Positions 17,646 through 26,365 of a DNA stretch of 49,540 nucleotides are shown piece by piece (within the stretch, counting starts at the first letter, position 1; each line of letters starts with the position of its first letter). The DNA lies in IMG/VR virus record IMGVR_UViG_3300021963_000189, positions 1-49,540 of that record; one strand, written 5' to 3'. Made by a program: the position numbers and the translations under genes. This DNA is from a virus. Under the pieces are notes generated by a model, which was not told the origin of the DNA, searched no databases, and worked only from the letters and a program-made list of their open reading frames with translations.

Positions 17646-18971
17646 TTATTTGATTAATTCGTGTACGGAACCGAGGAAAGAACCGTTCCAAGTTGATTTT
17701 GATTTCTGTAAAACTTCCTGAGACCCGCCAAGGTCACTGGACTTCTTAATTGCGGTATCGCCTTCTACGGCATCCACACGCTTCTCAACATTGTTGAGTA
17801 TGTTATTGATGTCTGCAACTGACTTTGAAAGTGTTGCATTTTGTTCTGCCAATTCTGTAATTTTTGCTTCAACGCTCTTTGTTAAAGATTCAACTGAATC
17901 TTTGATTGTTGAAACCTGAGCTGCATTTAGCTCTGATGACTTGTTTACAGTTTCTGAGAAAAAGTTTTTAATGTCGCCTAGCATCTTTGCAAAATCAGGT
18001 TCATCAACCTCAACTTCTGATACGTCGGCTGCTTTTTCCAGAGTTTCGGCAGGAGCGTCTGCTACTGCATCTTCTGCAGGAGCTTCAGCTGGTGCTTCTT
18101 CGGCAACAACTGATGTTTCTTCTACGGCTGCTTCTGGTGCTACTGCATCTTCTGCAACTACGTTTTCTGTGTTTTCTGACACTTCATTACCTCCTTCTGC
18201 GTTGGCCTGCTTTGCAATTTTTTGTGTATCAGGCAACGACAATCTTGATTGCTTGTGCAAATCAAGAATCTTATCAATCTCTTTTGATTTATTAACATCA
18301 TTACTTTCAACCCATCCGATTAACTCGGTTTCTTTACCAGTAACTGGTGATGTATAAGTTTTTTCTGTTGAGATAAAAACAGAATCGCTTTCTTCGCAAT
18401 AAAAAATATTCTCTGTAACTACGTCTGCTGCAATTCCTTTAAAAACAAGTTGTCCGTTTACTTTTGAAATTGACAAAATGTTGCAAAGTTCGTTTGCTGG
18501 TGAATCTACAATTGAAAGCTCTAGTAAATCGTAGTCCTTGATAAATCTAACGGACTTACCAGTTGATTTATTTACTTCATTATCTGATTCGTTAATCTTT
18601 CCGCCGATTGAAAAACCTGATAGTGTTCCGTCAAGAACTTTCTCCCAAGTATCTTGAGCTCCCTTTGAAATGTATGCATCTACATAAACTCCATGGTAAA
18701 ACTCTTTTGATGATGGATCATAGAATGTTTCTGGTTTAAAAGAAACAACCTTACCAACTGCAAGTGGGGTGTGCATCTCACGAAGATTTCCACGGAAACC
18801 CTCAAATGCTTTTAAGCTTGCTTCTGAAGTAACTACGTCACCAGTTTGATCTACATTGTCTAAAGTTGCAAAACCTGAGACGGTTCTTTTCTCTCTATTG
18901 ACCTTAGTAAAAGGAACGGAAAGATGAATGTTTTCGCCACTGGATGACCAGTAAGATTTTTCAATATTCAT
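17646..18971 (-). CDS. Prohead protease fused to scaffolding domain
   Basis: This is a 441-residue fusion. Residues 15-170 form a prohead protease of the HK97 (U35) type. Likely catalytic residues are His67 in REMHTPLAVGKV, Ser121 in LSGFSIGGKI and Glu151 in DLLELSIVDSPAN. Residues about 262-325 are an acidic Ala/Glu/Pro-rich linker. Residues about 345-405 form a coiled coil (SVESLTKSVEAKITELAEQN) that would act as the scaffold and be removed by the protease during maturation. There is no Shine-Dalgarno sequence; a TATAAA 9 bases upstream suggests a very short leader. Confidence in the protease is high, in the scaffold part good. Confidence 0.9.
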   Translation of the reverse strand: MNIEKSYWSSSGENIHLSVPFTKVNREKRTVSGFATLDNVDQTGDVVTSEASLKAFEGFRGNLREMHTPLAVGKVVSFKPETFYDPSSKEFYHGVYVDAYISKGAQDTWEKVLDGTLSGFSIGGKINESDNEVNKSTGKSVRFIKDYDLLELSIVDSPANELCNILSISKVNGQLVFKGIAADVVTENIFYCEESDSVFISTEKTYTSPVTGKETELIGWVESNDVNKSKEIDKILDLHKQSRLSLPDTQKIAKQANAEGGNEVSENTENVVAEDAVAPEAAVEETSVVAEEAPAEAPAEDAVADAPAETLEKAADVSEVEVDEPDFAKMLGDIKNFFSETVNKSSELNAAQVSTIKDSVESLTKSVEAKITELAEQNATLSKSVADINNILNNVEKRVDAVEGDTAIKKSSDLGGSQEVLQKSKSTWNGSFLGSVHELIK

Positions 18972-18980
18972 ATGCTTTAT

Positions 18981-18986
18981 TTTATA
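18981..18986 (-). promoter_or_regulatory. Candidate -10 element close to protease start
   Basis: TATAAA on the minus strand lies 9 bases before the ATG at 18971, and no ribosome binding site is visible. A TTGCGT lies 15 bases upstream, which is short for a -35. It may give a nearly leaderless message for protease and capsid. Confidence 0.35.
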
Positions 18987-19025
18987 CTGTTATGTGATAT
19001 AACGCAAATAGTGGTCGAGTAGAGT

Positions 19026-20612
19026 TTATCCTACTTGACGGCCATCTCCTTTTGAATTTCTGCCTTCTCCAGATTTATCTGGGGCATTTGCAGACCTCTC
19101 GGAATCTCTAGATCTGGTTTTTCCAGCTTGGGCGGTTTGCTCTGCGGCATCCTGTGCCTTTAAGTCTACGACCTCATCTCCGCCTTCAATTGGAATCATG
19201 CCTTTTCTAATTCTAACTTCATTAGGAGTAATTACCTGCATACGTAAATATCTTTCATCAATTTTAGACTGAGTGTCTTCGTCTGTCAGGGTTAGCTCAT
19301 TAAATTTAATTAAAAGGGCGTCTGTTTTTTCTTCAATAATTTTATTTATTTTCTTTGCTAAATTGTTTTGGGCTGGTCCGCAGACTTGCTCTCTAAATGT
19401 TTTATCAGCATCTCTGGCAACGGCTAAATTAACTCCCGCTGGTGTTCCAACTTTATTAATAGGAACTCTATGGGCAAGCAATATTTCGTCTCTATTTGAA
19501 AGTCTGTATGTATTAAATGAACCTTCTTGAGTGCCAGCCTCGATAGGCTCCATTTTAAATTCTACCTTTGAGTCTGGTGAATCTGGTGGAAGAGGAATAT
19601 ATAGAGATCTGTGATTCTTTCCCTTTAATCCGACCTGGAAAAATTCAAGCAATTTTCTTTCTGATTCAGTTGAAAGCTTTGCTCCCTTTACCGTAATAAT
19701 ATAACGTGGAACTGCTTTATTTTCAAAGTAGTCTAGGTTATACTTTCCCGCAAATTCGTTCCCAGCCATAGCATTCTGAGCAGCAATAATATCTGGAATT
19801 CCATAATAATTATTTGTTGGCGTGTACTTCTTTAAATGAATAACTTCATTTGGGCGATCTTCTTGTCCAGCAATTGGATTCTCTGTTTCCATATCCCCAA
19901 AGTTTTTAAAGTAAACAGCCTTGCCGTAAAGTAATTGAATAAATCCGTCTCTTAATCTACGGACTCTCATTGTCTTTGCTGGAATGTGTCCAATGTATCC
20001 TATATTACCTGCTACGGTTCTACCAATTTCAATGTATCCGTTTCCAGTTGCCTCTAAGTCTACATAAGCTTTTATTAAAGTTTCTGTAAATGTCTCTTCT
20101 TCGTTTACTGACTCTAGCCAAGACTCTAGGTCCTGCTTAATTCTATTTAGCTTTTTTCTAGCTCTCTCTAATTGTTTTTCATCTGTAATTGTATCTAGTG
20201 CATCATTAGTTCTATTTGTTTCAACAAAGGAGTATCCGAGGCCAACTATATTTGATACCTTGGCATTTATTGCAGAATAGTTGTATGGAGATATTTCATA
20301 AATTTTAGAAAGATAGTCTAAGTTATACGGTGGCTCAATTAAATCAAACATAGCATAGCCAGTAATAGCTTGTGCTAGAAGATTTTGCTGTGTTCCAGTT
20401 CCATCTTGACCAGTAAATCTTTTTTGAATATCTCTTCCCATTTTGCGTCTAAAGGTAGAGCCTAGTCCATTAAGTTTTTTTAATTCTTCTCCCTCTAAAT
20501 TAAAAGGGTCAGTGTCTTCAACAATTGATTTAGAACTAAATTTTAGCCAGTCTGCTGCATTTGAAATACTAATAGATTCTTGATTTTCGTTTTCATCTTC
20601 AATAAATTGCAT
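19026..20612 (-). CDS. Portal protein
   Basis: This 528-residue protein forms the dodecameric ring through which DNA is packaged. It shows the usual layout of lambda/HK97-type portals. An N-terminal clip precursor is followed by DLIEPPYNLDYLSKIYEISP, and a wing beta region has GNGYIEIGRTVAGNIGYIGH. The conserved NNYYGIPDIIAAQNAMAGNE then leads into a long helix with FENKAVPRYIITVKGAKL. The crown-end C-terminus is polar and low-complexity (SRDSERSANAPDKSGEG). The gene begins at the stop of the 113-residue gene with a one-base overlap, and it precedes the protease as expected. Confidence 0.92.
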   Translation of the reverse strand: MQFIEDENENQESISISNAADWLKFSSKSIVEDTDPFNLEGEELKKLNGLGSTFRRKMGRDIQKRFTGQDGTGTQQNLLAQAITGYAMFDLIEPPYNLDYLSKIYEISPYNYSAINAKVSNIVGLGYSFVETNRTNDALDTITDEKQLERARKKLNRIKQDLESWLESVNEEETFTETLIKAYVDLEATGNGYIEIGRTVAGNIGYIGHIPAKTMRVRRLRDGFIQLLYGKAVYFKNFGDMETENPIAGQEDRPNEVIHLKKYTPTNNYYGIPDIIAAQNAMAGNEFAGKYNLDYFENKAVPRYIITVKGAKLSTESERKLLEFFQVGLKGKNHRSLYIPLPPDSPDSKVEFKMEPIEAGTQEGSFNTYRLSNRDEILLAHRVPINKVGTPAGVNLAVARDADKTFREQVCGPAQNNLAKKINKIIEEKTDALLIKFNELTLTDEDTQSKIDERYLRMQVITPNEVRIRKGMIPIEGGDEVVDLKAQDAAEQTAQAGKTRSRDSERSANAPDKSGEGRNSKGDGRQVG

Positions 20613-20953
20613 TATCTTCCACCTCTTAGTTGTTTCATTTCATCTTTATAGTTTCCAATATCTAATGGATCTGGAACTAGTCCCCATTCAAGTCTTTGTT
20701 TTTGGTGTTCGAAGTCTTCGTCGCTAATTTTCCGCCTAGAGGAAAGAAATTTAGGCCCGCCTTCGTATATACCGTATGAGCGAACTTCTCTAGCCAAAGC
20801 ATCCATTCTTGATCTGTTGTTCTTTTTTGACGTGACTGAAAGGAAGTTGCCATCATCGTCTCCAATCCATCTGCCGTCTGGCATTTCCCAGACATATATT
20901 CCTAGAGTAGATTCTTCGTCTAGAACTTTATGATTAAGCTTTTTGATATCCAT
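20612..20953 (-). CDS. Small conserved-looking protein upstream of portal, unknown function
   Basis: This 113-residue, strongly charged protein begins MDIKKLNHKVLDEESTLGIY and contains VWEMPDGRWIGDDDGNFLSV. A helical, basic and acidic C-terminus follows, with KISDEDFEHQKQRLEWGLVP. It is translated with the portal (one-base overlap). The Trp-rich DGRWIGDDDGNFL part looks like a small beta hairpin module. In this position one would normally find the large terminase subunit, but this protein is far too short and has no ATPase motif. I do not recognise the family. A TAGAAT 8 bases before the ATG suggests a short-leader message. Confidence 0.7.
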   Translation of the reverse strand: MDIKKLNHKVLDEESTLGIYVWEMPDGRWIGDDDGNFLSVTSKKNNRSRMDALAREVRSYGIYEGGPKFLSSRRKISDEDFEHQKQRLEWGLVPDPLDIGNYKDEMKQLRGGR

Positions 20954-20961
20954 AGATTAAT

Positions 20962-20967
20962 ATTCTA
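20962..20967 (-). promoter_or_regulatory. Candidate -10 element before the portal operon
   Basis: TAGAAT on the minus strand ends 8 bases before the ATG at 20953. A second -10-like TATAAT lies at 21014-21019, across the stop of the LamG gene. Neither has a good -35 hexamer. One of them could start the portal transcript. Confidence 0.3.
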
Positions 20968-21014
20968 CCATTCTTTCTAAAATAAGTCCAGACTTTGTCA
21001 GGCCAATGTTCAAA

Positions 21015-22763
21015 TTATACTGTTTGGATGACTATCCATTCATTATTATAATATCTTGTCTCTGCTTCTGTCAGGGTAACCGTCTGATCGTTTATTATTG
21101 AAGAAGGCTTTCCAGCATAGGCGTTATAGTGGTTAAGGCAGATTGCTGAGGTTATCTCTTTTTCATATATGGCTATTACGTTGTATAAGTTTGAGGGGGA
21201 TCCTGAAACATTATAATTCATTCTAATTGTTGTAGAAATTGGATTAGTAAATACTATTGTAATAAAGGCTGGCTCATTATTGGCCAAAACGGATGATATT
21301 GAGGTTGTTGCCGTTTTGTCTACCCCGTTAACATACCAAGCCTGAATGTTAGTTTTTGATATTGTCCCATTGGCAGCCCATTTAAACTCTGAAGAAGAGG
21401 ATCCACTAGCTGGTGCATACAGAAGTATGTTTGCTTGAGATATGTCTGCTGGAGTTAAGAAAAACTCTATTGATTTAATTTGTGATGATGTAGATATATC
21501 AAAGCCGCTGCCAGATTTTGCCCTTATTCCATTCATTTCATTTCTAGATAAAATTGGATAATTTAATGAGCCGAGGTAGTAGTCTGAGGTTGAAGATATT
21601 TTATCCCCGTAATTGTCTGCATATAAATCGTTGTTGTTGTAAAAGCTAATTGAAAAAAATGATAGTCTTGGGAAATGCTTAGAAGAATCTGGGGTTGACA
21701 TTGTGATTCTAAAGTATACCTGATTTGCTGTGCTAAAAGATGCCTTAGAGTATTGCGGAAGTGGTCTTCCGTTAATGCATGGCAAATAGTTTATACCATC
21801 TATACTGGACTCAACAGATATTCCTAAATTATTTCTCCATTCAATTTTAGATGTAATTAGTCCAATTTGTGATGGTAGTAAAAATGAGTCTTCAATAACA
21901 AATGTCTTTGCACCTGTAGATGGGTAAAATAATATTCCTCTTTTTACATTGTCATAATAAGTATTGTCGTCTACAAAGTCTTGCCATTGTTTGTTTATCG
22001 GATAAGAGTATTGAAATTGAGTTTTAATTTGTGCATCTGTTCCAGAAAATAAAACCCCTTCATCTGGGAAAACAACTTGAATTGCTGATGAAGAATTGTT
22101 TCCTTGTAAATAATGGCTTCTTACAGTATCTTCTTTTAACGCATATCTATATATAGCTGGGGAGTCTATTGTAAATGTATCTAAAGAAGATTGTGTTGGC
22201 CCAATGATAAATGATACGGCTGTGTTAGTAAATTTAAAATAGCTTAGTTCTGTTGATCCTACAAGAACTCCATCGACATACAGAGAAATTGATTTTGGAG
22301 AATAAATGCCGACAATGTGTAATGCTTTTTTTGAATATGTTACTGCATGCCTTACTTCATTAAGTTCTGCTTTAAATACAATGTCACCGTTTTCCCAATA
22401 CAAACCTGTTCCGCTATTGCTGTCTGCAAAAAGCCTGTTGCTGGAAATACTATTTAAAATGTCTATGCTTACCCAGGCTTCCATGCTAAAATCATTATCT
22501 GAAGAATATTTTGTTGCCATTCCAGGAGTTGTGGCTGCCCCATAATAATTGTTTGTTATTGGAAACGTTATGCTGGACGTACTAGTTATTTTTGTTCCAC
22601 ATCCTCCGCCTGGAATTAAAGGAAGAATGTTTCGTATTGGAGATCCAGAATATGTTCCATTGTTTCCACAACCAGAAGAATCGGCTGCAATAGTACCTGA
22701 AGATTCGTCAAGCTTCCAAAATCCTATTGGAGAATCTTTAATAACATTCAGGTAATAGGACAT
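21015..22763 (-). CDS. LamG/concanavalin-like lectin domain protein, probable appendage
   Basis: This is a 582-residue protein. Residues 1-220 match a LamG or pentraxin-type jelly roll: DSPIGFWKLDESSGTIAADS and CGNNGTYSGSP at the N-terminus, then DNDFSMEAWVSID and later KSISLYVDGVLVGS. Such domains bind sugars or other proteins. The remaining 360 residues are beta-rich, Ser/Thr-rich and have no obvious enzymatic motif. It lies between the oxygenase operon and the portal on the same strand, so it is probably a virion surface or fibre protein. Cell-surface glycans as ligand are inference. Confidence 0.78.
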   Translation of the reverse strand: MSYYLNVIKDSPIGFWKLDESSGTIAADSSGCGNNGTYSGSPIRNILPLIPGGGCGTKITSTSSITFPITNNYYGAATTPGMATKYSSDNDFSMEAWVSIDILNSISSNRLFADSNSGTGLYWENGDIVFKAELNEVRHAVTYSKKALHIVGIYSPKSISLYVDGVLVGSTELSYFKFTNTAVSFIIGPTQSSLDTFTIDSPAIYRYALKEDTVRSHYLQGNNSSSAIQVVFPDEGVLFSGTDAQIKTQFQYSYPINKQWQDFVDDNTYYDNVKRGILFYPSTGAKTFVIEDSFLLPSQIGLITSKIEWRNNLGISVESSIDGINYLPCINGRPLPQYSKASFSTANQVYFRITMSTPDSSKHFPRLSFFSISFYNNNDLYADNYGDKISSTSDYYLGSLNYPILSRNEMNGIRAKSGSGFDISTSSQIKSIEFFLTPADISQANILLYAPASGSSSSEFKWAANGTISKTNIQAWYVNGVDKTATTSISSVLANNEPAFITIVFTNPISTTIRMNYNVSGSPSNLYNVIAIYEKEITSAICLNHYNAYAGKPSSIINDQTVTLTEAETRYYNNEWIVIQTV

Positions 22764-22768
22764 GGGTT

Positions 22769-23443
22769 TTATGCCTCAGGTCGTTCAAAAAAGAATAGGG
22801 GGATGCATTCTTTTTGTCCACTTATAACTTCTAAAGAAGCATGTGTAAAATCTTCTGTTGAAGGAAAGAAAATAACACAACCAGCTTCTGGTTTAATTTT
22901 AATATCTTGTTGATCAAAGTATAGCTCTCCGCCTTCGTAATCATCGTTTAGATAAATGACTGCAGAAAGAATTGTTTTGTTATCGTTTGGGTGAAGATCA
23001 AAATGTCTTCCCATTGAAGCTTGCGGTCCGTATATTTTTATGTCAAAAACGTTGGGAAGATGTGGAGTGTCTCTTATATACAAATGCTTAAAATATTCTG
23101 CTGCTAAATTATCGGCACATTGCTTTACTTGTGAAATTAAACTTACTGCTTGTTTATGACCTCTAGAATCATTTTTATTTTCTTCATTGAAATTAAATAT
23201 TCCAGTCTTTTGTTTACCATAAATAAGATCTGCGCCATCATTAGAAGGCCAATCAACCCATTCGGATATTGGGTAATTTACTCCTGGATTTAAGTCTGCA
23301 GGGATATCTTCTAAATAGTTTAAGTCTATAGTGTTTAATTCTTCAATAAATTTTTCTGTATTAGACATAACTTTTTTAAATATAAATATTTTTTCTGACA
23401 GAATTGTAAGGTCTTCTGTTAAATCTTTTACGTTAATTATCAT
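22769..23443 (-). CDS. 2-oxoglutarate/Fe(II) oxygenase, prolyl hydroxylase-like (fifth of five)
   Basis: This 224-residue enzyme of the 2OG-Fe(II) family couples oxidation of a substrate C-H to decarboxylation of 2-oxoglutarate. The iron ligands are complete: His147 and Asp149 in GRHFDLHPND, and His201 in EDFTHASLEV. Lys211, ten residues after the distal His, would hold the 2-oxoglutarate carboxylate. The core also has the typical YLNDDYEGGELYF strand pair. The gene starts with an ATGA overlap on the previous oxygenase and is the last of the operon. Prolyl residues are the favourite substrate of close relatives; the actual substrate is unknown. Confidence 0.88.
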   Translation of the reverse strand: MIINVKDLTEDLTILSEKIFIFKKVMSNTEKFIEELNTIDLNYLEDIPADLNPGVNYPISEWVDWPSNDGADLIYGKQKTGIFNFNEENKNDSRGHKQAVSLISQVKQCADNLAAEYFKHLYIRDTPHLPNVFDIKIYGPQASMGRHFDLHPNDNKTILSAVIYLNDDYEGGELYFDQQDIKIKPEAGCVIFFPSTEDFTHASLEVISGQKECIPLFFFERPEA

Positions 23444-24189
23444 AGCTCGCCCTTTCCTTTATAAACTGGAGTATTACCAGATGATTTATCTTCTGCCCAT
23501 TGATCATACTGAACATCTTGTTCTTGTCTTGTTTGAGCCAATTCATCTGCCCAACGTTGTCTTTGCTCGTCGGTATACTCAATTCTTGCATCATCCCAAA
23601 AAGATCCTATGGTGTATCTTTCTCTCTTAACATTTTTAACCTGAGTAACTTCGTGCTCATTCCCGTGCCCACCTTTAAATATTGCTATGAGGCCAACCTT
23701 AGGCTTTATTGCTATATCATAGTGTTGGAAATTTAATATTCCGCCATCGAAGTCGTCATTTAAATATAGGAATCCAGCGTATCTACTTCTTTCAAATGCC
23801 GTTGGCTTACCGTCTTTTGAGTTGTCTGAATGAAAATCTGCAAAAGCTCCTTCGATCCACTTTTGAGCATGATAACTAATCTCAGCAAATTTGTGGCCAA
23901 AGATGTCTTCTCCTGCTTTTTTAAATCTAAACTTTAAACGATTAAAATAATCTTCTGGCAAACCGAACTCTGGCAATGTCGGATCTGAGTCCCAGAATCC
24001 CATAGCAAAAGAATCATAAAATGATATTTGATTCCATTTTAATCTGCCAGACGTAACTAGTGATTCTAAATATTTAATCATAGCTTCGGCCTCTTGTTCA
24101 GTAATAAAATTTTCAATTGTATAAACGTCGTCCTTCCATTCTTTAATGGTTGGGTATTTATCTAAAACTTCTTTACTAAGCGTTGTCAT
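23440..24189 (-). CDS. 2-oxoglutarate/Fe(II) oxygenase (fourth of five)
   Basis: This 249-residue member of the same superfamily carries iron ligands His120 and Asp122 in FADFHSDNSKDG and the distal His179 in GGHGNEHEVTQV. Arg191 is a likely 2-oxoglutarate ligand, in RERYTIGSFW. The strand pair reads FLYLNDDFDGGILNF. It differs from its neighbours by a longer loop after the HxD motif and by a 12- rather than 10-residue gap between His and the basic residue. It overlaps the third oxygenase by 14 bases and the fifth by 4. Divergence among the five enzymes argues for different substrates or sites, not recent duplication. Confidence 0.88.
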   Translation of the reverse strand: MTTLSKEVLDKYPTIKEWKDDVYTIENFITEQEAEAMIKYLESLVTSGRLKWNQISFYDSFAMGFWDSDPTLPEFGLPEDYFNRLKFRFKKAGEDIFGHKFAEISYHAQKWIEGAFADFHSDNSKDGKPTAFERSRYAGFLYLNDDFDGGILNFQHYDIAIKPKVGLIAIFKGGHGNEHEVTQVKNVKRERYTIGSFWDDARIEYTDEQRQRWADELAQTRQEQDVQYDQWAEDKSSGNTPVYKGKGEL

Positions 24190-24901
24190 TTTCTTTTAAC
24201 TTTCTAATTGTCCAAAACCATGGGGATGTATATCTAGTTCCAGCTGTAACTTTATCTACTCCGTGAATATAATTTTTGTCTCCTGGGAAGAAATAAACTG
24301 CACGTCTTTTAGGTTTAAATGCAATTTTTTGTCTTGGGAAATGTAGCTCTCCTCCTTCAAAATCTTCATTTAAATAGAATATAGTTCCTAGGTCATACCA
24401 AGGAAAATCATTTTCTGTTCCTGCGTCTGGGCCTTCATGCAGTTCTTTATCTGCATGTGGAAACTGGAATGTTCCAACTGGCCATCTTACTATAGCTGGA
24501 TTTGTTGGCTCAGCTTCTAATACGTTAAAAAACTTTTCAATCTCTGGCTTAAGTCTTCCAATGATATTTCTTAGCATATCGACTGCGACTGGGCTTGCTT
24601 TCATTAAAGTATTTAATGTGGCAACCCTATTTTCCCATGGTCGATGATCATAAATAATTGTTCCGTTTTCATTAAAATGAGACTCTGTAACATCCCAAAT
24701 TTTATTGTTACGTGCAAAGTCTTCTAGAAAATCGCATTCCTCTTCAGTAAGAAAGTTTTCTATTTCGCCAATCATTTCTGGGCCTTCTCCAAAATAGCCT
24801 GACGGAGTGATTGACTGTCTGGCAGTACGAACATTCTTACCGTCTGCTAATGCATCATAATTTTGAATATTATCTTCGCTAATTGTACTTTCAAATGCCA
24901 T
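24176..24901 (-). CDS. 2-oxoglutarate/Fe(II) oxygenase (third of five)
   Basis: This 241-residue enzyme has iron ligands His149 and Asp151 in TFQFPHADKELHEG, distal His213 in NYIHGVDKVT and Arg223 for 2-oxoglutarate in AGTRYTSPWFW. The double-strand motif is FYLNEDFEGGELHFPR. The first 50 residues are an extension ending in a helix with FLTEEECDFLEDFARN, common in prolyl 4-hydroxylase-like proteins. It lies 9 bases after the DUF6065-like gene, so it is in the same operon. The presence of Arg rather than Lys at the carboxylate site separates it from the first two enzymes. Confidence 0.88.
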   Translation of the reverse strand: MAFESTISEDNIQNYDALADGKNVRTARQSITPSGYFGEGPEMIGEIENFLTEEECDFLEDFARNNKIWDVTESHFNENGTIIYDHRPWENRVATLNTLMKASPVAVDMLRNIIGRLKPEIEKFFNVLEAEPTNPAIVRWPVGTFQFPHADKELHEGPDAGTENDFPWYDLGTIFYLNEDFEGGELHFPRQKIAFKPKRRAVYFFPGDKNYIHGVDKVTAGTRYTSPWFWTIRKLKENDNA

Positions 24902-24909
24902 TTTTCCCC

Positions 24910-25650
24910 CTATTCATAATTCTTTTTTTCCCAAGTTTTTTGTTTATAGATTCCACCATAAGCAACCCTATATTTATCTGTTGTCGCAACGTGCCTGTCA
25001 TACATTTCTTGATTTGTATAATAAATATGTTCTGATGTCCAGTCTTCCCTTTTTATTGGAATAATCTGTGCATAAGGAGTTCCTTTTGGTATTAAGCCAG
25101 AAAAGCCTTCTTTTAGAAAGAATGGCATAAGTCCTGGCATAGTATACTTATCGCTATCTATTATACCAGCTACAGTTAAAAATGGTAAATCAAATCTATT
25201 TAATGGACTTGTTACTAGTGCGCTATATCCTTTAGGTAATTCAATTCCCCAATTTGGCCACCAATGAAAATGCTTAGCGTGGTAACCGTGTGGATTTTCA
25301 AATTGAGGCATTGAGTGTCTTGCGTCACAAAAATCTTTAAACTCTTCATCAATTTTTACAAATGGCTCTCCGTTGTATTGGACAAACATTATGTCTGTAG
25401 GGGTTCTAAGTGTATATCCTACACTAAAGATATCTAATAGGGCGGGGCAAGACTTAAATCCTAAAGATCTTTCTTCTGGCTCTTGATGGGGATATTGAGC
25501 TGGGATGTATTCTCCATCTTCAGCAAGCCAATACTTGGTTGCCTTACTCCACCATTCTGGCATAAACTTTTTAATAGCATCTGGGATGACTTCTTTATAT
25601 TGCGCTTCGTTATTATAAGGCCTAGCAGAACCAAATTTAATTTTTGGCAT
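24910..25650 (-). CDS. DUF6065-like protein (second copy), in oxygenase operon
   Basis: Starting at the ATG in MPKIKFGSARPYNN (AAGGGG upstream), the product has about 246 residues; an earlier in-frame start is less likely. It has the DUF6065-type pattern: a segment ending TPTDIMFVQYNGEPFVK, then WPNWGIELPKGYSALVTSPL, then a late GLIPKGTPYAQIIPIKREDW. These look like a jelly-roll or cupin-like fold without an HxD iron motif. It overlaps its upstream partner by 14 bases. The function of the family is unknown to me. Its place among five oxygenases suggests a linked role, perhaps substrate recognition or another modification. Confidence 0.7.
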   Translation of the reverse strand: MPKIKFGSARPYNNEAQYKEVIPDAIKKFMPEWWSKATKYWLAEDGEYIPAQYPHQEPEERSLGFKSCPALLDIFSVGYTLRTPTDIMFVQYNGEPFVKIDEEFKDFCDARHSMPQFENPHGYHAKHFHWWPNWGIELPKGYSALVTSPLNRFDLPFLTVAGIIDSDKYTMPGLMPFFLKEGFSGLIPKGTPYAQIIPIKREDWTSEHIYYTNQEMYDRHVATTDKYRVAYGGIYKQKTWEKKNYE

Positions 25651-26365
25651 TTTTCCCCTTTTCAACAACCTTTAACTTTAAATTTTTTACTTCATGTTTA
25701 CCTAAATTATTTCCTAAATAATCGGTTGTGTCTCTATAAAAATTAGTCCACTTCTTTTCTTTTGCTAAATTAGAAACAAATTTTATATGATCAGTTTCAT
25801 TATACTTGTTTGCAAATTCTGATAATGGCATGTCTTGAATTGGCTTTATTTCAATTTCTGAATTTTGTAGTTCTCCTAATGATATAGGAAGAATAGATAT
25901 TATTGGGTATCCCGCTGGGATAGTCATTGGTGTATATGGCTTTGTAATTCTCCAAGCGACTGGAAATTCTGCTGTATACCATGAAGTGCTAATTGCTGTT
26001 GTAAATGGCTGAGCTCCATCAAAAAAATGATTAGGTGCTGGCATTCCAACCAAGCTTACATTTTCTTCAGTTTTAAAAGTTATACCAGTTTTAAAGCTAA
26101 TGGTTGCATTTGCTCTTTCTGTATAGCAATACTTTTCACCCTTTAATATCTTAACATGATCTGGAGAAGAGTCAGACTTCCCATCCCATACAAAAACTAT
26201 ATCCTCTGGAAAAGATAAGCTCCACCCCATAGAGTTTGTAAGGGTAACTGGAAAACATGTATAGGCATGTCTTTCTGCTGTTTGCTCCATCCAATCCCTT
26301 TTAACGCTTAGCGGCTCAAGGATAGCTGAGTCATCATGCTTTTTATATGCAGTTATCTTATGCAT
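25637..26365 (-). CDS. DUF6065-like protein (first copy), in oxygenase operon
   Basis: I take the ATG at 26365 (MHKITAYKKHDDSAILEP), which overlaps the previous stop by 8 bases, rather than the longer frame that runs far into the upstream gene. This gives about 242 residues. Recognisable parts are CFPVTLTNSMGWSLSFPEDI with VFVWDGK, ENVSLVGMPAPNHFFDGAQP, and TIPAGYPIISILPISLGEL. This matches my memory of DUF6065. It is distantly similar to the next gene in its C-terminal jelly-roll part, so the two look like old paralogues. No metal motif is visible. Confidence 0.7.
   Translation of the reverse strand: MHKITAYKKHDDSAILEPLSVKRDWMEQTAERHAYTCFPVTLTNSMGWSLSFPEDIVFVWDGKSDSSPDHVKILKGEKYCYTERANATISFKTGITFKTEENVSLVGMPAPNHFFDGAQPFTTAISTSWYTAEFPVAWRITKPYTPMTIPAGYPIISILPISLGELQNSEIEIKPIQDMPLSEFANKYNETDHIKFVSNLAKEKKWTNFYRDTTDYLGNNLGKHEVKNLKLKVVEKGKNAKN

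Noticed and set aside
17941-18357. Plus-strand frames opposite the protease-scaffold linker
   Set aside because: They arise from the low-complexity Ala/Glu linker on the other strand.
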